The notes under the pieces are model-generated. The model saw only the letters and a list, made by a program, of their open reading frames with translations. It was not told the origin of the DNA and did not search any database. Both the position numbers and the translations under genes were made by a program. From Bacillota bacterium (GTDB taxonomy: Bacteria > Bacillota > Clostridia > Acetivibrionales > DTU013): 17,779 bases of DNA. How positions within the stretch are numbered: position 1 is the stretch's first letter; each line of letters opens with the position of its first letter. The DNA lies in the NCBI GenBank assembly GCA_023439545.1, contig JAEXNT010000018.1, positions 1 through 17,779 of the forward strand. The letters run 5' to 3'. Below are positions 1 through 7,128 of this stretch, piece by piece.

Positions 1-850
1 CTTTAGCGGTAAATCTGGCCTTGATGGTACAGTTTGCTGCCATGGCGTCGGGCTGTATGTCTCCCTTTCCAATTATCGAATCATACTTAAAATCCGTCTT
101 CGCATCCACGCCGGCCACCAGGGCTGTATACCCATTGCTGTCGTAACGTTTGAATACCGCCTCGCCGTTGGCATTTCCCGACAAACCGTTACCCGTGCTG
201 AAGTACTGCAGGATGCATGTTCCATCCTTCAGAATGACCGATTCTATTATTGTACGTGATAACAGGTTTCCGCCGTTCTCAACTTTTCTTTCGTAAATCA
301 GGCTGTTTTTAGACATGTCCAGCGATCCCTGTTCGGTTATTTTGTCGCCTTTTTTATTCATGCCCGTATCTTCCGTATATTCCATGTCCGCGTCGAATTT
401 GATCACATTGCCGCTCTTCTCCCTTACAGCGTGATAGCCCGAAAGCATCAGCGTCCCTTCTTTTTTCGGCGCATCCCCTATGGATAAAACATCGTACTCG
501 CAAATCAGGGCCAATGCAAGCTCAGGCATCGCCAAGGTCATCTGTGCGGATAATATATCCATATCCGGATCAGTAATGCTTTTCTCAAAGAGATCCGCAA
601 AAGGTTTCTCGGCATTTGAAAGTGCACTGGAGTAATCTGTAAGCTCGAGTCCGCCCTCCGTGTATTCAACACCCAAATTACCCGCGTTTCCACCGTTGTC
701 TACATCGGCGCCTCCCCCGGCCGTCTCACCCGCGACCTGTACGGAGCCCGCCACCGGAGCGCTGCCCGCCTGAGACTTTCCGCTTCCGCAGCCCGCAAAA
801 AGGCCGACGAGAAGGAAGGCTGTCAAAAATAAAGCGATTATTTTTTTCAT
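1..850 (-). CDS. Putative lipoprotein, C-terminus cut by the window edge
   Basis: An open frame starts at the ATG at 848-850 and has no stop before base 1, so about 283 residues are visible and the C-terminus is missing. A GGGGGAG ribosome site lies about 7 bases upstream. The protein opens with Met-Lys-Lys-Ile-Ile, a hydrophobic stretch to residue 18, then Leu-Phe-Ala-Gly-Cys with Cys21 as the lipidation site. A Gly/Ala/Ser-rich linker follows to about residue 55, as expected for a surface-tethered lipoprotein. The rest is soluble and polar, with no domain I recognise. It is the last visible gene of a minus-strand surface operon, 36 bases behind the SLH protein gene. It is probably anchored outside the membrane; ligand and role are unknown. 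The lipoprotein call is firm, the function is not. Confidence 0.8.
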   Translation of the reverse strand, partial: MKKIIALFLTAFLLVGLFAGCGSGKSQAGSAPVAGSVQVAGETAGGGADVDNGGNAGNLGVEYTEGGLELTDYSSALSNAEKPFADLFEKSITDPDMDILSAQMTLAMPELALALICEYDVLSIGDAPKKEGTLMLSGYHAVREKSGNVIKFDADMEYTEDTGMNKKGDKITEQGSLDMSKNSLIYERKVENGGNLLSRTIIESVILKDGTCILQYFSTGNGLSGNANGEAVFKRYDSNGYTALVAGVDAKTDFKYDSIIGKGDIQPDAMAANCTIKARFTAK

Positions 851-886
851 GAATACTCTCCCCCTGATATCATAATGACTTGAGAG

Positions 887-2452
887 TTAATTGGTCCGGC
901 CGACTTTTTCCACCGTGCGCACACTCATGGCAAGCGCCTGTTCCCTCGATGTATTTGCATAACCGAGAGCCTTCTGAGCTTGAGAAATCGCCCTCGGCAT
1001 AAACTTGCCGTCCGAGCCCGTTATAATCCCGAGTTTTGCAATACACAGGCAATCATTCAGAGCCCAGTTCGATATATCCTTCTGGTCGGAAAATACAGGC
1101 GCGCCTGCAGTCGAATAGTCGGCGTCCGGGGCTATGAGCTTTATCGTACGGACCAGCATTGCCGCAACCTGCTCCCTGTTGATCAGCTCCTTCGGCCTGA
1201 ATTCTGTAGGGCTGTATCCTAATACGATACCCAGCTTGTTACCCTTGAGGACTTGCAGATTTGAGGTATCCTTGAAAGGATTTGGTGAAACAGGAGCAGT
1301 GTCAGTTATACCAGTCGCCTTTTGATATACCAGAAGCGCAACCTCGGCAAATTCCTCACGGGTGATACTTTTGGTCAGATCCTGTCCCTTCAGTATGTCG
1401 GGGATGAGTCCCATGTCGGAAGCCTTTTGAAGCTCGGGCGCCGCCCATTTCGAAGCCGCGCTCCATTCAGGCATGTTATATGAAATCAAGTTCGAATAAT
1501 TACTGTAAAGCAGGTTATAGGCTGTTGAACCGGACTGCTGATATGCGCGTTCGTCGACCTGGTAGCGTACCTTGACCTCATAAGCCTGTGCGTCATAGTT
1601 TCCCGCCATTGTTTTTCCAAAATACGAGTTGACATTCAGATTGATGATTTCATTGCAAAAAGGAACGCTGCCGACATTTTTAAAATCCTTGTCGCCGTTT
1701 TTACGCAGCCAGACTTCCGTCCGTACGGAATTGTTCGCCGCCGCGTTGAACAGCTGCATTTGATCGGAATGCTGCGCCATCTGTATTACAACCCATGGGA
1801 CATTAGTGGTCCCCTTCGTTATTATTTTAGATGAAACAAGCGTAGGAGCGTTTTCATTCAGGATCTTTTTGTAATTCATTTTGCTGTTGTTGGAAAGGAC
1901 ATATTCGTTGGACCAATCGGAAAACACGATGTTCTTGTTTCCGAAATCTATGGCAAAACGCGCCCGCAGTGTTATGGAGTGAGTTTTGTACCATTCCCAG
2001 CTGTTAAAAGCCGCCGGAACCGGCACGTTTTTTTCATTCGGGAACGTCGTCCTGAAGAGAAGACGTGCCTGGCCGAGGAATTGTCCGCTGTCGCCGCCAA
2101 TCAAAGCATTATAGTAATCAAATGAATACTTGGTAAATATGGCTGTGTTGTCCCAGTCTGAATTGTAATGCCAACTTCCGTTATCGGTTTTGAAATCCAC
2201 CTGGCCAAGTATTTTCATGTGGTAGCCCCGTTCTTGATCCGTCATGACGATCAACGCCCGCAGATCGTCCGGTGCGCTCAAGGTGCATTGTACTGCGGCG
2301 CCGCCATAATTTGAGGCTGCGAAGTTTTCCGGTGCGGAAATCGACGTCGGCGGCGCACCTGCTGCAAAGACTACAGCAGAAGGGATGAGCATTGCCAGGA
2401 TCACCGGAAATGTTAAGAGCATCCTTACTGTTTTGCGTAACATGTTATTCAT
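887..2452 (-). CDS. Secreted S-layer-homology (SLH) domain protein
   Basis: This 521-residue protein has a Sec signal peptide (about residues 1-31, ending near Val-Phe-Ala-Ala) and three C-terminal SLH repeats at about 334-380, 391-436 and 452-519. SLH repeats in Firmicutes bind pyruvylated secondary cell-wall polymer, so it probably sits non-covalently on the cell wall. Residues 35-325 look like two related beta-sandwich modules of fibronectin-III type. Each ends in a similar pattern: an alternating Arg strand, then Ser-Asp/Asn-Trp/Tyr-Ser-Asn, near 160-190 and 292-325. No catalytic motif is visible. The first ATG has AAGGAG 8 bases upstream and is preferred to the in-frame ATG three codons later. 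The third SLH repeat has extra residues (486-497) between its Phe-x-Pro and Arg-Glu-Gln motifs. It lies between two lipoprotein genes and is probably co-transcribed with them. Confidence 0.88.
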   Translation of the reverse strand: MNNMLRKTVRMLLTFPVILAMLIPSAVVFAAGAPPTSISAPENFAASNYGGAAVQCTLSAPDDLRALIVMTDQERGYHMKILGQVDFKTDNGSWHYNSDWDNTAIFTKYSFDYYNALIGGDSGQFLGQARLLFRTTFPNEKNVPVPAAFNSWEWYKTHSITLRARFAIDFGNKNIVFSDWSNEYVLSNNSKMNYKKILNENAPTLVSSKIITKGTTNVPWVVIQMAQHSDQMQLFNAAANNSVRTEVWLRKNGDKDFKNVGSVPFCNEIINLNVNSYFGKTMAGNYDAQAYEVKVRYQVDERAYQQSGSTAYNLLYSNYSNLISYNMPEWSAASKWAAPELQKASDMGLIPDILKGQDLTKSITREEFAEVALLVYQKATGITDTAPVSPNPFKDTSNLQVLKGNKLGIVLGYSPTEFRPKELINREQVAAMLVRTIKLIAPDADYSTAGAPVFSDQKDISNWALNDCLCIAKLGIITGSDGKFMPRAISQAQKALGYANTSREQALAMSVRTVEKVGRTN

Positions 2453-2482
2453 AAACGACTCTCCTTTTTAAATAAATGTTTT

Positions 2483-3883
2483 TCAAACACCGATTTCTAT
2501 TTTGATTCTGTTCCCCGTAAAATCCGTTGCGGAAATTTTGAGCTTTGACCCGTCAAAGGTTATAAACTGTTCGTACGCGTCTTCCCCCAGCTTTGAGACC
2601 CAGGTATCATCGACGCCCTTACCGTCGGGGAATATGCCGTCGGCTTCAGAATCGTAGGCCGATTCCTTTGTGCGTATGCTGGCCGAATAAGTTAATGAAG
2701 TGACTTTCCCGTCCCTATATTCAACGATTCCTCTTTCATACAGGGTCTGGAAAGCATATTTGTCTCCTCCCAGCGGAATAAATTCCAACATTTCCGCCTT
2801 CTCGCCGCCGTTAATGTCCACGATGCGCAGCGAATCCTTATCCGGGGAATATACGCAGTGTATGCTGAAAGGATCCTCCATGCCCGCTCTTTTTCCTGTC
2901 AATACATAGTCGTTGGCAGCGTCATGCTTCAGTTTCACATCGGTGCATCCGTACATTTCCCATGTCTCAACGACCTGGTCCATTTTTGCCTGATCCTCGC
3001 AGAGGATCGATGTAAAGGCCATATCAGCTGATGAGAGCATGGAAAATGAAATGCTTGCGATGTTCCTTCCGGGATCATCCGCAGGAAGTGATTTTTGATA
3101 GATCAGGACCGGTTTATTGACCAGCTTGTCGACCGCCTTTACGATAGCGTCGATACGTGTGCAGGCTCCGGCATAATCCTTATTGGCGCTCGCCTGCGGC
3201 AGGGCCGGTTCCTCGTAGGTCATAAAGCTGCTTTGAAGAAACCTCTCAAGCGTGGCTTTTTCCCTGTCGTTATATACAACGCCGTATTTCGAACCCGTCA
3301 TTGCCACAAGTTTTCCGTTTACTATGCAAAGGCTGTAGCCTTCGCTGTTTACCTGCCGGGCATATTCGAGCGCTTCGGCCGGGCTGTTGAATTCGTAGAC
3401 CGGGCATTGAGACTGTAAACTGTCATCCTTGTAATTGATGTAAATGCCCCTCACCGGATTCGGGCCTGTGCCCTGCTGTAAACCCTCCCGGATATCTTCC
3501 GGCGCAAAGCCTGCATCTATAGCAGCCCTTTTCACCGACTCGAGCGTTATACCGGTGTCAACCGGTTCTGCTGCCGCAGCAGCAGTGCCTTGCCCTGCCG
3601 TATCGCCGCTTACTGCTGTATCCATGCCGGCTGAAGCACCCTCGGCCGCCCCGGTACCGGCCGGATTGCTTTCCGTATTTTCCGGCATATTCGTTGCTGA
3701 ATTGCCTCCGGTTATGGTATTGTCGTCGGTCACCGTATTTCTGCCGGTAGAAACATTACTGCTTATGCTTACCGTTCGATCTACGGCGGGGCCGTTATCA
3801 CCGCCCGGATTTACAGTAGAACATGAAGTCGGCAGCAGTACCACAATAACTGACAGCACAATCAAAGATACCATTTTCCTCAT
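2483..3883 (-). CDS. Putative lipoprotein with long low-complexity linker
   Basis: The 466-residue protein has a short hydrophobic N-terminus and a lipobox-like Leu-Pro-Thr-Ser-Cys with Cys21. Pro at -3 is unusual, so lipidation is likely but not certain. Residues 22-110 are a Thr/Ser/Asn/Gly/Ala-rich linker of the kind that spans the cell wall. Residues 110-466 form a soluble region that I cannot assign to a family. The gene starts inside the end of the four-helix-bundle gene (ATGA overlap at 3880-3883), with AAGGAG upstream, so the two are translationally coupled. It ends 30 bases before the SLH gene. An extracellular sensing or binding role is a guess from location. The DNA is more G+C-rich and repetitive in the linker than elsewhere in the gene. 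Confidence 0.82.
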   Translation of the reverse strand: MRKMVSLIVLSVIVVLLPTSCSTVNPGGDNGPAVDRTVSISSNVSTGRNTVTDDNTITGGNSATNMPENTESNPAGTGAAEGASAGMDTAVSGDTAGQGTAAAAAEPVDTGITLESVKRAAIDAGFAPEDIREGLQQGTGPNPVRGIYINYKDDSLQSQCPVYEFNSPAEALEYARQVNSEGYSLCIVNGKLVAMTGSKYGVVYNDREKATLERFLQSSFMTYEEPALPQASANKDYAGACTRIDAIVKAVDKLVNKPVLIYQKSLPADDPGRNIASISFSMLSSADMAFTSILCEDQAKMDQVVETWEMYGCTDVKLKHDAANDYVLTGKRAGMEDPFSIHCVYSPDKDSLRIVDINGGEKAEMLEFIPLGGDKYAFQTLYERGIVEYRDGKVTSLTYSASIRTKESAYDSEADGIFPDGKGVDDTWVSKLGEDAYEQFITFDGSKLKISATDFTGNRIKIEIGV

Positions 3884-4254
3884 TTTCCACTCTCCTTATC
3901 GCTTTTAGAATCCACTATCCCGCTTGATTCACTGCCCGCAATATTTTTAAGCCGGCTTATTATCGATCTGCAATCGGATAAGATAGGTCTGCTTTGCTGG
4001 TCTGAAATAGCGCCCGTTTTTACCATCAATTCCAGAAGGAACTCAGCTTCCGATGCCAGCGTGAAAGCTTTGATGCAGTTTTCCCGGCGATACTGCGGCA
4101 TGGCCTCGGATATCCGCAGCAGGACGCCGATTCCCGTTCCGCATTCAAGCAACCGGCCGATCAAGTGAAATCTCTTGTTTTCATCTTCCAGATAGTTGGA
4201 TATCTCAACGATCCTTATCCCAAAATCCAGCGTTTTCAAGAGTATATCTTCCAT
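3880..4254 (-). CDS. Four-helix-bundle protein (23S rRNA intervening-sequence protein family-like)
   Basis: This small, mostly helical cytoplasmic protein has about 124 residues. The pattern of an amphipathic first helix, then Leu-Leu-Glu-Cys-Gly-Thr-Gly-Ile-Gly, then Arg-x-x-x-Cys-Ile-Lys-Ala-Phe-x-x-Ala-x-Glu-Ala-Glu-Phe-Leu-Leu-Glu-Leu matches the 'four helix bundle' family. That family was named for ORFs inside 23S rRNA intervening sequences; its members form oligomers that may bind nucleic acid, and Avd of diversity-generating retroelements shares the fold. Length is typical. An ATG also exists at 4263, but the GAAGGA ribosome site touches it, whereas the ATG at 4254 sits 9 bases downstream, so 4254 is preferred. 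It is the first gene of a surface-protein operon, an odd place for such a protein. The fold is fairly sure, the function unknown. Confidence 0.72.
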   Translation of the reverse strand: MEDILLKTLDFGIRIVEISNYLEDENKRFHLIGRLLECGTGIGVLLRISEAMPQYRRENCIKAFTLASEAEFLLELMVKTGAISDQQSRPILSDCRSIISRLKNIAGSESSGIVDSKSDKESGK

Positions 4255-4285
4255 AACGTACATTCCTTCAACAAATCTATATAAA

Positions 4286-4313
4286 ATTCTAGGCTATCGC
4301 ATATAAAGAACAA
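4286..4313 (-). promoter_or_regulatory. Candidate promoter of the surface operon
   Basis: Read on the minus strand, TTGTTC (4308-4313) and TAGAAT (4286-4291) are 16 bases apart and point at the four-helix-bundle gene. The -10 matches consensus at five of six positions and the -35 at three, so an activator is plausible. The -35 coincides with one arm of the inverted repeat at 4308-4333. Confidence 0.45.
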
Positions 4314-4333
4314 TCACAGTTATGTGATTGTTC
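4308..4333. promoter_or_regulatory. Perfect 10-bp inverted repeat, candidate operator
   Basis: GAACAATCAC and its exact reverse complement GTGATTGTTC flank a 6-base centre. The repeat lies in the 188-bp region between the divergent surface operon and the LuxR-type regulator, and one arm forms the -35 of the leftward promoter. No T-tract follows, so an operator fits better than a terminator. A further TTATGTGAT copy begins at 4352, 32 bases (about three helical turns) from the one at 4320, on the regulator side. Confidence 0.55.
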
Positions 4334-4413
4334 AGAAGAATATTTTTTCGTTTATGTGATGTTTTATGAAAAATTACCGGCAAGGCATGATAAAATTAAA
4401 AACATTTTTATTT

Positions 4414-4419
4414 TATAAT
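4414..4419 (+). promoter_or_regulatory. Candidate -10 box for the LuxR/MalT-type regulator
   Basis: A perfect TATAAT lies 32 bases before the regulator's start codon in an A/T-rich stretch. No good -35 lies 16-18 bases upstream. That fits either a weak promoter or one needing an activator bound at the repeats around 4308-4365. Confidence 0.4.
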
Positions 4420-4451
4420 TTCAATCGTTATGATATTATGGAAACAATGGG

Positions 4452-5543
4452 ATGGTGATGTTAGAAGTGAGCAATCTGCATACCGACAAGCAGACACCCG
4501 TGTCGCTGCCAGAAATATGCGCCCCCCGGTCCGGACTGCTGCAAAAGTTCGATGCAGCGTCTAAAAACCAGTACATATACGTACAAGCCCCGGCGGGCTA
4601 CGGCAAAACCATTTCAACGTTATTATGGCTTAAAAAGAAGGGTATGAGAACCGCCTGGATTTCGCTCGACTCCTATGACAATACATTGGTCCTTTTTTAC
4701 AGGCTCTTCTGCCTTTCCCTGACAACCGTCCTTACTGTCAGCCCGGAGGCTTTGCAGTGGATCAGATCTCCGGCTTTCGGCACGTCTCCCGTGGAATCCA
4801 CTTTGGAACTGCTTTCCCAAATATCCGGCGAGAATGAGGAATATGCCCTCGTACTTGACGATCTGCATACAATAACCAGCGAAGAAATACTCAGATCCCT
4901 GCCATATGTGGTAAGGCGGCTCCCACGTTCCATAACCGTGGTGATGCTGAGCAGAAGCTGCCTGCCGGTTCCATTTTCAGCTTTGAACGAACAGGGCAGA
5001 ATCTCTTTTATCGGTAATTCGGAGCTCGCCTTCAGCAGCAGTGAAATCAGGAAGCATTTCGCAAGCTACGGGCGGTTCATTACAGAGCTGGAGGCCCAAA
5101 AAATTTACGATTATACCGAGGGCTGGGTCATTGCATTAAATACAATAGCCGTGAGCGGAAATATAGATATGTCCTATAAAGGCCAATCAATGTCCCTTAA
5201 CGGTTTTATCGAGGAAAACATCTGGGGCAGGCTGGACACCGGCCTGCGCGAGTTCCTTATGGTCACGTCCGTACCCGACAAGTTTTCGCTGGAAATGTCC
5301 GAGTATATAACAGAAAGTGATAAATGCAAGGAAAAACTGGATATCCTTATAGGCAGTAATATCAATATTTCACTGATTGGGACGGAATACCGCTACCACA
5401 ACCTCTTTTTGGAGTTCCTGAGGGAAAAATTGGACCAGAGTGCTTTTGACAAGCGTTTGCTGAATAAAAGAGTAGCCGGGTATTACCTGAAAAAGGGCGA
5501 TTTTTTTACAGCAAAAAGATATGCGGTAAAAGCGGGGATATGA
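4452..5543 (+). CDS. MalT/LAL-type regulator, N-terminal ATPase part (split gene)
   Basis: This 363-residue frame is the N-terminal half of a LAL-type transcription factor (large ATP-binding regulator of the LuxR family, as in MalT). Walker A Ala-Pro-Ala-Gly-Tyr-Gly-Lys-Thr is at residues 46-53 and Walker B Leu-Val-Leu-Asp-Asp-Leu at about 133-138. The Trp-Ile-Ser-Leu-Asp motif (69-73), typical of these STAND-type ATPases, is also present. Such proteins bind ATP and an inducer, multimerise, and activate transcription through a C-terminal LuxR helix-turn-helix. Here the frame stops at Ala-Val-Lys-Ala-Gly-Ile, just where the helical repeats should begin; the rest follows in another frame from 5540. 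The start is uncertain: 4452 or the ATG at 4458, both with weak ribosome sites. It probably regulates the divergent surface operon. Confidence 0.85.
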   Translation: MVMLEVSNLHTDKQTPVSLPEICAPRSGLLQKFDAASKNQYIYVQAPAGYGKTISTLLWLKKKGMRTAWISLDSYDNTLVLFYRLFCLSLTTVLTVSPEALQWIRSPAFGTSPVESTLELLSQISGENEEYALVLDDLHTITSEEILRSLPYVVRRLPRSITVVMLSRSCLPVPFSALNEQGRISFIGNSELAFSSSEIRKHFASYGRFITELEAQKIYDYTEGWVIALNTIAVSGNIDMSYKGQSMSLNGFIEENIWGRLDTGLREFLMVTSVPDKFSLEMSEYITESDKCKEKLDILIGSNINISLIGTEYRYHNLFLEFLREKLDQSAFDKRLLNKRVAGYYLKKGDFFTAKRYAVKAGI

Positions 5544-6991
5544 ATGCCATTTCGCAGACCATAAGCTATTTTTACAGTCTGAAGACGTTTTCACTCGACG
5601 AGTACGTCGAATTCAACATACTCCACAACCTGCAGGAGCTGCCCGAGGAAATATGCAGGAAAATGCCGTTTTTGTACATCCCCTACATATTCTTCTCATT
5701 TGCCAACGGCGACATTCAAAGGGTATATGACACCCTGGATAAGCTTTACCCAATGTTCCCCGCCATTGCAGCCGCCCGCCCCGAGGTAATGGAGCATGTG
5801 AACGGCATCATTATGCTCGACTGCAGGATCAATTTGAAAGATCTGCATTCACGTTTTCAGAAGCTTCCTGCCATAACCCAGCAGCACATGGAACTACAGT
5901 CCCCGACCTTTACGGTTCAACTGCCCTTTTTACACCGCTGCATACGCGATTTTCACGAGCTGACCGATCCGAAGGTGAAAAATGACATGATGGAGATGTC
6001 AAAAAATATTATCAAGCAAAACGTTGATATTATGTTTACGGGCGCCGAGGCAGGTTTGATGATGGAAAGGAACCGTTTGCAGGATGCGCTTGCCGTCGCT
6101 GTTTCTCTGAAGTCAACCGTAAATGCGGACATGAGTCCCGAATTTGTATATGCGATCCACATATTGACCGCTGAAATCTATTTGCTGTCAAACCAGAAGG
6201 AGAAGTACTCCGCAGCCGTCAGAGAGCTGAATAACTATATAAGGGAATGCTCCGCAGGATATCTTCATAAAAACATTTCCGCCTACGAGGCAAGGGCGGC
6301 GATTCTGAACGGAGACAGGGCGGCAGCCGGAAAATGGCTCGATAATTACTATGTTACCGACGATTCGTTCGGCACGTTTTATAAGATCTTCCGAAATTTC
6401 ACAACTGCCAGAGCTTATATCCTTCTTACGCAAACGGATAAGGCTGTTTATGCCCTGAACAGGATCAAAAAGCTGGCGCAGGAATACGACAGGCTACTTG
6501 ACATAGCCGAGGCCGATGTTCTGCTGTCTGTCGCCGAATGGGTCTCAATGAATAGGAAGGAAGCCAAAAACAGGCTTTTGAACGTTCTTATCACTTTACA
6601 GCCGTTCGGTTTCATAAGGGTGATCGCAAACGAGGGGAAAGCCATCCTGCCCGTCTTGTCATCAGTACTTAAAAATATCCAGGCAGACGGAAACCAGCCC
6701 GAAAGCCTGAGCAAATTCGCAAAGGAAGTCTACCTCGCGGCATATGAACAGTCGAAGCATTTCAAAGGCTTGACAAACGCTGTCGGATCAAGCCCTGTCA
6801 AGCTGTCAAGTCAGCAAAAGCTTGTATTGGAGCTATTGGGAAAGGGGTATAAATTTGCTCAGATAGTTGAGGAAACAGGTCTTAGTCTGAATACGATCAG
6901 AACTCATACAAAAAAGGCCTATTTGAAACTGGACGTCAACAATTCGATCGATGCTGTAGTTCGCGCCAGAGAATTGGGCTTATTGAAATAG
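5540..6991 (+). CDS. MalT/LAL-type regulator, helical-repeat and LuxR HTH part (split gene)
   Basis: This 483-residue frame carries the helical TPR-like region (about 1-415), which in MalT-like proteins senses the inducer. It ends in a LuxR/GerE helix-turn-helix (about 422-483). The HTH runs Leu-Ser-Ser-Gln-Gln-Lys-Leu-Val-Leu-Glu-Leu-Leu, then Gly-Leu-Ser-Leu-Asn-Thr-Ile-Arg-Thr-His, then Lys-Ala-Tyr-x-Lys-Leu, which is the normal recognition-helix pattern. It has no ATPase domain and overlaps the previous frame by ATGA (5540-5543). One extra G in the GGGG at 5534-5537 would read Lys-Ala-Gly-Asp-Met-Asn-Ala-Ile through the junction and give one protein of about 845 residues, normal for the family. 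It is either a mutation, an assembly or sequencing error, or a truly coupled pair. The domain call is strong. Confidence 0.85.
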   Translation: MNAISQTISYFYSLKTFSLDEYVEFNILHNLQELPEEICRKMPFLYIPYIFFSFANGDIQRVYDTLDKLYPMFPAIAAARPEVMEHVNGIIMLDCRINLKDLHSRFQKLPAITQQHMELQSPTFTVQLPFLHRCIRDFHELTDPKVKNDMMEMSKNIIKQNVDIMFTGAEAGLMMERNRLQDALAVAVSLKSTVNADMSPEFVYAIHILTAEIYLLSNQKEKYSAAVRELNNYIRECSAGYLHKNISAYEARAAILNGDRAAAGKWLDNYYVTDDSFGTFYKIFRNFTTARAYILLTQTDKAVYALNRIKKLAQEYDRLLDIAEADVLLSVAEWVSMNRKEAKNRLLNVLITLQPFGFIRVIANEGKAILPVLSSVLKNIQADGNQPESLSKFAKEVYLAAYEQSKHFKGLTNAVGSSPVKLSSQQKLVLELLGKGYKFAQIVEETGLSLNTIRTHTKKAYLKLDVNNSIDAVVRARELGLLK

Positions 6992-6996
6992 AAAAT

Positions 6997-7103
6997 AAGG
7001 CAGCGGGAGGGCAGGGCTCAGTTGTTGGATGCAGGAGAGTGGGACGAGCGGACGGAGCATTCGCAGCTGTCCGCTGCCTTTGTGTTCCATTCTCCCGCTT
7101 TTT
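6997..7103. terminator. Complex two-way terminator between convergent genes
   Basis: Read rightward, AGCGGGAG (7002-7009) pairs with CTCCCGCT (7092-7099), followed by a T-run to 7103. Read leftward, AAGGCAGCGG and CCGCTGCCTT (6997-7006 and 7071-7080) pair and are followed by a T-rich tail. Inside are AGCGGAC/GTCCGCT (7047-7053, 7069-7075) and an 11-bp pairing with two G-U pairs (7034-7044, 7085-7095). The regulator and the epimerase genes converge here, so a bidirectional terminator is expected. The long insert is unusual. Confidence 0.6.
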
Positions 7104-7128
7104 ATGACTCAAGAAAGCGGTATAAAAA

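Noticed and set aside
3444..3908. A 154-codon plus-strand frame rich in Ala, Pro and Val
   Set aside because: It is the antisense shadow of the low-complexity linker of the lipoprotein; its composition mirrors that repeat-like DNA.
1..4263. A diversity-generating retroelement, suggested by the Avd-like four-helix-bundle protein
   Set aside because: No reverse transcriptase, template/variable repeat pair or C-type lectin fold is visible in the window.
5528..5545. Programmed ribosomal frameshifting at the regulator junction
   Set aside because: No classic slippery heptamer with a downstream structure was seen. A lost G or stop-start coupling explains the junction more simply.
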